From the NCBI GenBank assembly GCA_903915315.1, contig CAIWSO010000024.1, positions 1 to 5,650 of the forward strand: 5,650 nt of DNA. The letters are read 5' to 3'. The notes under the pieces were generated by a model, which did no database searches, was not told the origin of the DNA, and saw only the letters and a program-made list of their open reading frames with translations. Position numbers and translations under genes: made by a program. Origin of the DNA: an uncultured Spartobacteria bacterium (lineage in GTDB: Bacteria > Verrucomicrobiota > Verrucomicrobiia > Chthoniobacterales > Terrimicrobiaceae). Positions 1 to 5,262 of the stretch are shown in pieces; within the stretch, counting starts at the first letter, position 1, and each line of letters starts with the position of its first letter.

Positions 1-761
1 CCGTTGCCAAAGCCAAGCCCGTTGCCAAAGCCAAGCCCGTTGCCAAAGCCAAGCCCGTTGCCAAAGCCAAGCCTGTTGCCAAAGCCAAGCCCGTTGCCAA
101 AGCCAAGCCTGTTGCCAAAGCCAAGCCTGTTGCCAAAGCCAAGCCTGTTGCCAAAGCCAAGCCCGTTGCCAAAGCCAAGCCCGTTGCCAAAGCTAAGCCT
201 GTTGCCAAAGCTAAGCCTGTTGCTAAACCACCCGTCAAAAAGGAAGCCAAGCTCATTACTGTGGTCAGAATAAAGAGCAAGCCCGCCTTGAAGGTGACTG
301 GTTGGGTTGCCAAGCAGCGCGAACGTCTTCTCGCCCTTAAAGACACGCTCCTTGATTCGATGATTGGCGTCGGCAAAGACTCTCTACGCTCCCGTGCCGA
401 TGGAAGCGAAGCCTCCGCCTTTGGAATGCATACGGCGGACGCAGGCAGCGATGCCTATGACCGCGACTTCGCCCTCAGCCTCCTTTCCCAAGAGCGCGAT
501 TCCCTTTTTGAAATTGATGCCGCCCTCAAGAAAATCGAGACCGGCACCTACGGCAACTGTGAGATGTCCGGAAAGCCGATCCCTCACGCCCGCCTAGAAG
601 CTCTTCCCTTCGCCCGCTACACCGTGGAATGTCAGTCCGAGTTGGAAAAAACCAACCGCCTTACCCGCGTTCGTCAGCCGGTCACATCCCTCTTCGGCCT
701 CGGTGAGGAAGAAGGCGGCGAATCCGAAGAAGAGGAAACCACCACGGAAACCAAAGAATAA
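1..761 (+). CDS. TraR/DksA-family protein with basic VAKAKP-repeat tail (5' partial)
   Basis: This is the C-terminal part of a DksA-like RNA polymerase-binding regulator; its start lies upstream of the window. The frame is open from base 3 through the hexapeptide repeats into the conserved domain and stops at TAA 759-761. After the tail and a short linker come a helical segment, a D-x-x-D motif (SDAYDRD, about bases 450-470) where DksA has its coiled-coil tip, and a long helix. A finger follows, starting YGNCEMSGKPIP, with the ligand spacing of DksA (x2, x17, x2). Only its outer positions are Cys (codons 558-560 and 630-632); the inner ones are Ser (567-569) and Thr (621-623). The protein ends in a Glu-rich acidic tail. 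DksA proteins act in the RNA polymerase secondary channel, often with ppGpp. Whether this one does, or instead binds DNA through its histone H1-like tail, is inference. A GTG at 261 could be read as a start, but the open repeat frame upstream and lack of a ribosome site argue against it. Confidence 0.85.
   Translation, partial: VAKAKPVAKAKPVAKAKPVAKAKPVAKAKPVAKAKPVAKAKPVAKAKPVAKAKPVAKAKPVAKAKPVAKAKPVAKPPVKKEAKLITVVRIKSKPALKVTGWVAKQRERLLALKDTLLDSMIGVGKDSLRSRADGSEASAFGMHTADAGSDAYDRDFALSLLSQERDSLFEIDAALKKIETGTYGNCEMSGKPIPHARLEALPFARYTVECQSELEKTNRLTRVRQPVTSLFGLGEEEGGESEEEETTTETKE
3..236 (+). repeat. 18-bp in-frame tandem repeat, 12 units plus one degenerate
   Basis: The unit is GTTGCCAAAGCCAAGCCC, encoding VAKAKP. 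Twelve complete units occupy 3-218 and a thirteenth, degenerate one (VAKPPV) occupies 219-236. The array continues past the left edge of the window. All differences among the twelve units are third-position and silent: CCC or CCT for Pro, and GCT instead of GCC in units 11 and 12. Divergence rises toward the folded domain, as expected if new copies were added on the 5' side. The encoded tail is Lys/Ala/Pro-rich like the tails of histone H1-like bacterial proteins. Confidence 0.97.
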
Positions 762-767
762 TCAATT

Positions 768-941
768 ATGGCACAGGAAAACATCACATTGGAGTGCACT
801 GAAGCGAGAGCCGAGGGCAAATCCCCATCACGCTACATCACAACGCGCAATAAAAAAAGCCCGCGCACTCCGACCCGTCTCGAAAAGAAAAAGTACAACC
901 CCAATCTCAACCGACATACGCTTCACCGCGAAATCAAATAA
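768..941 (+). CDS. rpmG: 50S ribosomal protein L33, cysteine-poor form
   Basis: This 57-residue protein of the large ribosomal subunit is recognised by the ITLECTE start, the YITTRNKK core, the RLEKKKYNP segment and the HTLHREIK end, all typical of L33. Zinc-binding L33 has two CxxC pairs. Here the first pair is Cys10 and Ala13, and the second is replaced by Asn44 and Leu47, so only one of four cysteines remains and a zinc ribbon is not expected. Between the first motif and the core there is a slightly longer loop (ARAEGKSPS) than in the zinc form. The ATG lies 6 bases after the DksA-like gene and the stop 6 bases before rpsR, so the three are probably cotranscribed. No strong Shine-Dalgarno sequence is visible. 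Confidence 0.93.
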   Translation: MAQENITLECTEARAEGKSPSRYITTRNKKSPRTPTRLEKKKYNPNLNRHTLHREIK

Positions 942-947
942 CACGCC

Positions 948-1187
948 ATGCAGCCCAAAACTCCACAACGCCGCTCCAACTTCCGCCGCGCCAACCGCAC
1001 GATGCCGCGCCGCCGAATCGATATCAACATCGAGGCGATCGATTACAAGAACCCTGATTTACTCAAGCGCTTCGTCACCGAAAGCGGGAAAATCCTCCCA
1101 CGTCGCATCACGGGCATGTCCGCCAGACTCCATCGCAAGATCACCCGCGAGGTCAAACGTGCCCGCGCTGTGCTCTTGATGAAATAA
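948..1187 (+). CDS. rpsR: 30S ribosomal protein S18
   Basis: This 79-residue small-subunit protein is identified by the IDYKNPDLLKRF segment (31-42), GKILPRRITG (47-56) and the basic C-terminal helix around KITREVKRARAVLL, which match the S18 RNA-binding core. The N-terminal 24 residues are very basic and lack conservation. There is no cysteine at all, so this is the zinc-free type, as in many bacteria. The ATG at 948 follows the rpmG stop by 6 bases. An internal ATG at 1002 (MPRRRIDIN) is a possible shorter start, but 948 gives the usual length. Its usual partners rpsF, ssb and rplI are not next to it here. Confidence 0.93.
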   Translation: MQPKTPQRRSNFRRANRTMPRRRIDINIEAIDYKNPDLLKRFVTESGKILPRRITGMSARLHRKITREVKRARAVLLMK

Positions 1188-1200
1188 GTCGCCATGGTCC

Positions 1201-1227
1201 ATCCGCGAGGTTTCGGCCTCGCAGGAT
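1201..1227 (+). other. Stem-loop downstream of rpsR
   Basis: Four outer pairs (1201-1204 with 1224-1227), one bulged A at 1223, and six GC-rich pairs GCGAGG/CCTCGC (1205-1210 with 1217-1222) enclose a TTTCGG loop. It begins 13 bases after the rpsR stop. No T-run follows, so it is not a standard intrinsic terminator. It could be an mRNA 3'-end stabilising or processing structure. Confidence 0.5.
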
Positions 1228-1294
1228 AGTCCATACCGAGTCGCGCCAATACATCGGCCGCAGCTCACCCGCTTGAAAGCCCATAACGAATTGC

Positions 1295-1325
1295 CCTGCC
1301 TTATCAAAAAGGCAGGCTTGATTTT
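1295..1325 (+). terminator. Probable rho-independent terminator of the rpmG-rpsR transcript
   Basis: An 8-bp perfect stem CCTGCCTT/AAGGCAGG (1295-1302 with 1309-1316) encloses a 6-base loop ATCAAA and is followed by the T-rich but interrupted run CTTGATTTT (1317-1325). It sits 108 bases after rpsR and 27 bases before the next start codon, which separates the ribosomal cluster from the lipoprotein gene. The imperfect T-run makes it weaker than a textbook example. Confidence 0.6.
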
Positions 1326-1351
1326 AGCTGAAATTTGATCACTCTCGCCGA

Positions 1352-1849
1352 ATGAAAACTCTTTCGATTACGCTCATCATTGCTGCCACTCTTGTTCTTT
1401 CGGCATGCCACAAAAAGAAGCCCAAGGAATTCGCCGGGGTTGATGGAGATTTCGTCAACAGTACGCCACTTGGCGAGCGTTTTGAAGGATCCAATTTTTT
1501 CAGCGAGACCGTGGCCCGCGGGAAGTTCTCACCAGTCCATTTTGGATATGACAGCTACGTTGTTTCGCCTGAGGAAACAAGCAAGGTGCAATCCGTCGCC
1601 CAGTCGCTGAAAGGTTCTTCCAGCAAGGTCATCATTGCGGGCTTCACCGATGAACGCGGAACTCAGGAATACAACCGCGGGCTCGGCGAGCGTCGCGCCC
1701 AAGCCGTACGCCAGTCACTCATCGATTCCGGCGTGAATGCCGACCTCATCCAAACGGTCAGCTTCGGCAGCGAAATGCCTGCCGATCCGGCTAGCACCGA
1801 ACAAGCGTGGGCACTCAACCGCCGCGCGGAATTCGGCGTGGTGAAATAA
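1352..1849 (+). CDS. Pal/OmpA-family peptidoglycan-binding outer-membrane lipoprotein
   Basis: The 165-residue precursor has a lipoprotein signal peptide: Lys2, a hydrophobic stretch at 4-18 and lipobox LSAC with the lipidated Cys19. His follows the Cys, not Asp, which fits outer-membrane sorting. After a short linker the OmpA-like domain runs from about residue 60 to the end. It holds VHFGYDSYVVSPE (62-74), GFTDERGT (97-104, with Asp100), YNRGLGERRA (107-116) and NRRAEF (156-161), the set that binds the diaminopimelate of peptidoglycan. Pal proteins normally read GHTDERGT; Phe98 here is a small deviation. Such proteins tether the outer membrane to the cell wall and often work with TolB, but no tol genes are next to it. 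The gene appears monocistronic between two terminator-like hairpins. No clear Shine-Dalgarno precedes the ATG, which is chosen because it starts the signal peptide. True Pal versus another OmpA-like lipoprotein cannot be settled here. Confidence 0.88.
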   Translation: MKTLSITLIIAATLVLSACHKKKPKEFAGVDGDFVNSTPLGERFEGSNFFSETVARGKFSPVHFGYDSYVVSPEETSKVQSVAQSLKGSSSKVIIAGFTDERGTQEYNRGLGERRAQAVRQSLIDSGVNADLIQTVSFGSEMPADPASTEQAWALNRRAEFGVVK

Positions 1850-1954
1850 ATCATCCCTCTCCTTTCCGGCGGGCTATTCAAACCAGCGCCGCCATCCCAG
1901 CTCGATTGAGGTGCTCCATCTGCGAAGGTTTTTTGCTATCCGAAAGCCCTCTTG

Positions 1955-1982
1955 TTGCACTCGGCCAATGTGACGTTATACC
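1955..1982 (+). promoter_or_regulatory. Weak sigma70-like promoter candidate
   Basis: TTGCAC (1955-1960) and TATACC (1977-1982) are separated by 16 bases. Each hexamer matches only part of the consensus (TTG of the -35, TATA of the -10). Transcription would begin near 1989, inside the hairpin at 1981-2001. Transcripts from here would therefore lack the complete terminator and could read into the phosphatase operon, while transcripts from the lipoprotein gene would meet it intact. Confidence 0.25.
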
Positions 1983-2006
1983 AAAAGCCGCCTGCTTTTG
2001 GATTTT
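1981..2006 (+). terminator. Probable rho-independent terminator after the lipoprotein gene
   Basis: A perfect 8-bp stem CCAAAAGC/GCTTTTGG (1981-1988 with 1994-2001) with a 5-base loop CGCCT is followed by ATTTT. The hairpin lies about 130 bases past the lipoprotein stop codon. The short T-run is continued by AAAA, and the A-rich left arm could also give some terminator activity on the opposite strand. Confidence 0.6.
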
Positions 2007-2082
2007 AAAAGTGGGGCCCATAGCACCAACAACAGCTACGGCTCGAACTTCATCTCGCCCGAGCGTACGATTCCGCGATGTG

Positions 2083-2136
2083 GCCGCCTGTGTTTCATTT
2101 GTGTTTTTAGTTTAAACAATCTTGCCTGCGGGCGGC
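2083..2136 (+). promoter_or_regulatory. Possible 5' leader stem-loop before the phosphatase gene
   Basis: GCCGCCTGT (2083-2091) can pair with GCGGGCGGC (2128-2136): seven Watson-Crick pairs and two G-T wobbles. The AT-rich loop of 36 bases contains the palindrome GTTTAAAC. The structure ends 31 bases before the ATG at 2168, so it could affect translation of the first operon gene. The long loop and lack of any known family make it tentative. Confidence 0.3.
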
Positions 2137-2167
2137 GGATTCGAAATGGTAGGCGACTTCGGTTTCC

Positions 2168-3577
2168 ATGTGGTCATTCATTAACCTCGCTCTCTTTGTT
2201 GCCGCTCTAAGCGCCCTTGTTTATTTCATGGTGCGCGCGAGAAGAAATTCCCGCGAACTCGAGCGTCGCCTTACGGAGTTGGAACTGGAGGAGGATCACG
2301 TCTTCGATTTTCTTCACGGAATCGGCGCGGCTTTTTCCGAAGGCGTGAGAAGCTCGGAGCTGCATAGGCTCATTGTCGAGAGCGCAGTTCGCATCATGGA
2401 TGGAGCCGCTGGGGCCCTGTATCTCGCCAATAAGGACTGCACCACACTCACTCCATCCTTCATCACGCCGGGATGTCCCCCCTTCGTGACTATACCGGAA
2501 CACTTACAAACCCACGCGGCCAACAAGCAGGCCTCGCTCGACAGCTTCCAACAACTCCAGCCGGCCGTTTCCGGCGAGGGCCTCATCGGTGAATGCTGGC
2601 TGACCGGTCAGTTCCGGACGGCCACCGCCGAAGAATTTTCCTCCGGTAAGTCCAACTCCGCGATTGTTGGGCCTCTCATTTATCGACACAAAATCCTTGG
2701 TGTTCTGGCCGTGGCGAACGGGGGGGAAAGCGTCGCTTTCTCCGACGCCGACCTCAAAGTCTTTCGCACTATCGCCGAGCAAAGCGCGTTCGCTCTCTAC
2801 AATGAAGCGATTTATTTCGATGCGGGCGAAAAGAAGCTTCTCGATCGCGACTTGGAAATCGCGAGAGACATTCAACGGATTCTTTTGCCATCCGAAGCTC
2901 CGGTTTTTGACGGCTATGGCTTCAGCGCCCTCAGCATTGCCGCCAGGCATGTGAGCGGTGATTATTTCGATTACATTCCGCTGACCCCCCATCGTCTTGG
3001 CGTGGCCATCGCGGATGTCTCAGGCAAGGGGATACCCGCCTCGCTGATCACAGCGATGTGTCGAGGGGTGTTGCGCCGCGAAGCGAACGAATCTCCCCTG
3101 CCATCCGATGTCCTTCGTAGGGTGAATCGCCAACTTTACCCCGACATCAAAGAAGACATGTTTATCAGCATGGCTTATTTGATTTTGGATTCGAGTAGTG
3201 GACGCGTGGAGATGGCTCGCGCTGGGCATGACGCCCCGCTGCTCTATCGCGCCTCAACAGGTGAGGTCGAAAAACTCAGCCCGAAAGGCATGGCTCTCGG
3301 CATTGACAGCGGCGAGGTCTTCAATAGAGTTTGCACCGATTTGAGTTTCGAGATGGAACCCGGTGACTGCATCCTGCTCTACACCGACGGCGCTACGGAA
3401 TCATTGAACCATCAGGGTCTTGAATATGGCGTTGAAAGGTTGATTGAAGCCCTGCAGTCCGCCGCTCCGCAGGGAGCGGCCCAAGTCGTCAATTGCGTCG
3501 CGGATGAAGTGAGAAACTTCACCGGCACCGACCTGAAACACGACGACATCACTCTTATCGCTATATCAAAAAAATGA
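2168..3577 (+). CDS. Membrane-anchored GAF domain PP2C/SpoIIE-type (RsbU-like) serine phosphatase
   Basis: This 469-residue protein is predicted to dephosphorylate Ser/Thr on a partner protein, as RsbU and SpoIIE do on anti-anti-sigma factors. One hydrophobic segment at about residues 4-22 anchors it, leaving the rest in the cytoplasm. A charged, probably coiled-coil linker (24-44) leads to a GAF-like sensor domain (about 45-215, with GLIGECWLTG at 138-147 and KILGVLAVANG at 175-185). A signalling helix (DRDLEIARDIQRILLP, 226-241) then enters the phosphatase domain. The expected metal-binding acids are present: Asp265 in SGDYFD, Asp283 in IADVSGKG, Asp407 in YTDG and Asp459/Asp460 in DDIT. 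AGHDAPLLY is at 352-360. So the enzyme looks active; Ser263 replaces the usual first Gly of GGDxxD. Its stop overlaps the grpE start (ATGA). No STAS-domain substrate or anti-sigma kinase is encoded in the window, so its target and GAF ligand are unknown. Confidence 0.88.
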   Translation: MWSFINLALFVAALSALVYFMVRARRNSRELERRLTELELEEDHVFDFLHGIGAAFSEGVRSSELHRLIVESAVRIMDGAAGALYLANKDCTTLTPSFITPGCPPFVTIPEHLQTHAANKQASLDSFQQLQPAVSGEGLIGECWLTGQFRTATAEEFSSGKSNSAIVGPLIYRHKILGVLAVANGGESVAFSDADLKVFRTIAEQSAFALYNEAIYFDAGEKKLLDRDLEIARDIQRILLPSEAPVFDGYGFSALSIAARHVSGDYFDYIPLTPHRLGVAIADVSGKGIPASLITAMCRGVLRREANESPLPSDVLRRVNRQLYPDIKEDMFISMAYLILDSSSGRVEMARAGHDAPLLYRASTGEVEKLSPKGMALGIDSGEVFNRVCTDLSFEMEPGDCILLYTDGATESLNHQGLEYGVERLIEALQSAAPQGAAQVVNCVADEVRNFTGTDLKHDDITLIAISKK

Positions 3578-4107
3578 ATCATTCCCAAGAATCCGAACCC
3601 CTCGAGACTGAGTCCGAGGACCCTGCAACGAAGACCAGCAACACGGAAATCGCCGAGGTGGATTTTGAATCCGAGGCGGCCAAGCTGAAGGATCTCGCCC
3701 TGCGTGCGCGGGCCGATCTGGATAATTTCCGCAAGCGCTCGCTTCGCGAAAAAGAAGACGCTATCCGCTATGCCAACAACGGGCTCCTCGAAAAACTTCT
3801 GCCCGTTCTGGACAACTTTGAACTCGGCTTGGATGCGGCCAAAACAGCCCCTGACGCCGCTTCTGTGCTTCTTGGCATGTCGATGGTGCAAAAACAACTT
3901 CAGGAATTTATTCGCAGCCAAGGCCTCGAAGAAGTCAAAACGGAGGGCGAGATTTTCGACCCCAAGAAACATGATGCCGTTGCGCAGGAATTCAGTGCGG
4001 ACATTCCCGAAGGTCAGGTCATCCGTCAGGTTCGCAAAGGTTACAACCTCAAGGACCGCCTCATCCGCGCCTCGTCCGTGATCGTTTCCAAAGGCCCACA
4101 AAAATGA
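3574..4107 (+). CDS. grpE: GrpE, nucleotide exchange factor of DnaK
   Basis: The 177-residue cytoplasmic co-chaperone releases ADP from DnaK and so resets its folding cycle. An acidic, disordered N-terminus (1-35) is followed by the long dimerising helix with RADLDNFRKR (46-55), then LLPVLDNFELGL (75-86). The C-terminal beta-wing that contacts DnaK contains FDPKKHDAV (128-136) and GYNLKDRLIRASSVIVSK (156-173). All are GrpE signatures, and the length is normal for the family. The start ATG at 3574 overlaps the phosphatase stop, and the gene's own stop overlaps the dnaJ start, both in the ATGA form, implying translational coupling. dnaK, often next to grpE, is absent from this window. Confidence 0.96.
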   Translation: MNHSQESEPLETESEDPATKTSNTEIAEVDFESEAAKLKDLALRARADLDNFRKRSLREKEDAIRYANNGLLEKLLPVLDNFELGLDAAKTAPDAASVLLGMSMVQKQLQEFIRSQGLEEVKTEGEIFDPKKHDAVAQEFSADIPEGQVIRQVRKGYNLKDRLIRASSVIVSKGPQK

Positions 4108-5258
4108 GTCGCAAGCGCGATTACTACGAGATCCTCTGCGTCGAGAAATCATCGTCTGACGATGAGATCAAGCGCAGTTACCGCAAGCTGGCCGTTAAGT
4201 TTCATCCGGATAAAAATCCCGACAACGCCGAAGCGGAAGACAAGTTTAAGGAGTTGGGCGAGGCCTACGAGGTTCTGAGCGACTCATCGAAACGCGCGGC
4301 CTACGATCGATACGGACACGCCGCATTCCAAGGCGGGATGGGTGGCGGCGGTGGCGCAGGCGGCGGGGGGTTCCACGATCCCTTCGATCTCTTCCGTGAG
4401 GTTTTCAGCGGCGCAGGCGGTGGCGGCGGAATCTTTGAACAATTTTTTGGCGGCAACGGGGGCGGCGTCGATTCCTCCGGGCGTCAGCGCGGCTCCGATC
4501 TCCGCTACGATTTACAGATCACATTGGAAGAGGCCGCCAAGGGCTGCGAAAAGGAAATCGAAATTCGCAAACTCGATGGTTGCGAACCCTGCGGAGGAAG
4601 CGGCGCTCAGAAGGGATCCAAGGCTGTCACCTGCCCAACTTGCCGCGGACGCGGACAAGTCGCCGTCGCTCGTGGCTTCTTCCAAGTCGCGCAGACCTGC
4701 CCGGCCTGCCACGGCAGCGGAAGAATCATCGAGAAACCATGCTCCTCCTGTCAGGGCGATGGCCGCGTTGAAAAAACCAGTCGCGTTAAAATCAAAATCC
4801 CACCCGGCATCGACAGCGAGTCCCGCTTACGGAGCACCGGCGGTGGCGAAGCGGGATTACGCGGTGGCCCTCCTGGCGATCTCTACGTGGTCGTTCATAT
4901 CAAGGAACACGAAGTTTTTACGCGCAATGGCATGGATCTCACCTGCGAAGTACCAATCCCGTTCTCCACAGCCGCCCTCGGCGGCGAAATCGAGGTTCCC
5001 ACCCTCGAAGGGACTGTGACCTTGAAAATCCCAGCCGGAACCCAAAGCGCCTCCACCTTCCGAATCCGCGGTTTGGGTATGCCTGCTCTACAAGGTTTGG
5101 CCAAGGGCGACATCATCACCTACGTTCAAGTTGAGGTTCCCACACGATTGAATCCGGATCAGCGCGAGGCACTGCAGGCCTTTGCGGAACTTTGCGGGGA
5201 GGAAAACAATCCGATTAACAAAGGTTTCTACGATCGCGTGAAATCGTTTTTCACTTGA
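4104..5258 (+). CDS. dnaJ: Chaperone DnaJ, type I (class A Hsp40)
   Basis: This full-length 384-residue Hsp40 stimulates DnaK ATPase activity and delivers unfolded clients. The J domain (5-71) carries the essential HPD at 34-36. A Gly-rich G/F region follows (78-121) with Gly runs broken by Phe-containing blocks (DPFDLF, IFEQFFGG). The zinc region has all four CxxCxGxG repeats intact: Cys160/163, Cys177/180, Cys199/202 and Cys213/216. The C-terminal substrate-binding domain includes GGPPGDLYVVV (254-264) and VEVPTRLNPDQREAL (343-357). Cys12 sits where most J domains have Gly (YEILCV, normally YExLGV), an oddity unlikely to abolish function. The start overlaps the grpE stop by ATGA. Its intact zinc sites contrast with the cysteine-poor DksA-like, L33 and S18 proteins upstream. 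Confidence 0.97.
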   Translation: MSRKRDYYEILCVEKSSSDDEIKRSYRKLAVKFHPDKNPDNAEAEDKFKELGEAYEVLSDSSKRAAYDRYGHAAFQGGMGGGGGAGGGGFHDPFDLFREVFSGAGGGGGIFEQFFGGNGGGVDSSGRQRGSDLRYDLQITLEEAAKGCEKEIEIRKLDGCEPCGGSGAQKGSKAVTCPTCRGRGQVAVARGFFQVAQTCPACHGSGRIIEKPCSSCQGDGRVEKTSRVKIKIPPGIDSESRLRSTGGGEAGLRGGPPGDLYVVVHIKEHEVFTRNGMDLTCEVPIPFSTAALGGEIEVPTLEGTVTLKIPAGTQSASTFRIRGLGMPALQGLAKGDIITYVQVEVPTRLNPDQREALQAFAELCGEENNPINKGFYDRVKSFFT

Positions 5259-5262
5259 GGCC

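Larger units (their letters stand above)
1850..2167 (+). other. 318-base intergenic region, no convincing gene
   Basis: The open frames here are short, overlap the neighbours and match no family I recognise. The stretch holds an imperfect GC hairpin (GGCGG at 1868-1872 with CCGCC at 1889-1893), a terminator-like hairpin at 1981-2006, a weak promoter candidate, an 8-base palindrome GTTTAAAC at 2110-2117, and a long stem-loop at 2083-2136 close to the phosphatase start. I looked for a CIRCE-type inverted repeat, as might be expected before heat-shock genes, and found none. I also saw no tRNA or tmRNA pattern. Confidence 0.6.

Noticed and set aside
4..273. Open frame encoding repeated Leu-Pro-Lys-Pro-Ser units
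   Set aside because: It is the other-frame reading of the 18-base repeat. The VAKAKP frame is the one continuous with the conserved DksA-like domain.
261..761. GTG at 261 as the true start of the DksA-like gene
   Set aside because: The frame stays open upstream through the repeat array to the window edge, codon variation in the repeats is silent in this frame, and no ribosome-binding site precedes the GTG.
703..1179. 158-codon plus-strand open frame overlapping rpmG and rpsR
   Set aside because: rpmG and rpsR are recognisable in another frame across the same bases; this frame gives a low-complexity, unrecognised protein.
1850..2167. CIRCE or other known heat-shock operator upstream of the chaperone operon
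   Set aside because: No long inverted repeat of the CIRCE form was found by eye, nor a convincing heat-shock sigma-factor promoter.
1998..2210. Short open frame with a tag-like stretch (NNSYGSNFIS), considered as tmRNA or a small protein
   Set aside because: There is no tRNA-like acceptor stem, T-arm or CCA end nearby. The frame starts inside a terminator-like hairpin and runs into the phosphatase gene, so neither tmRNA nor a small protein is supported.
3412..4152. Long minus-strand open frame of 246 codons
   Set aside because: It lies antisense to the end of the phosphatase gene, all of grpE and the start of dnaJ, which are clearly conserved. Its translation matches no family I recognise, and such shadows are common at this GC content.
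4339..4470. GGC/GGT-rich stretch that looks like a DNA repeat
   Set aside because: It encodes the ordinary Gly/Phe-rich linker of DnaJ and needs no separate explanation.
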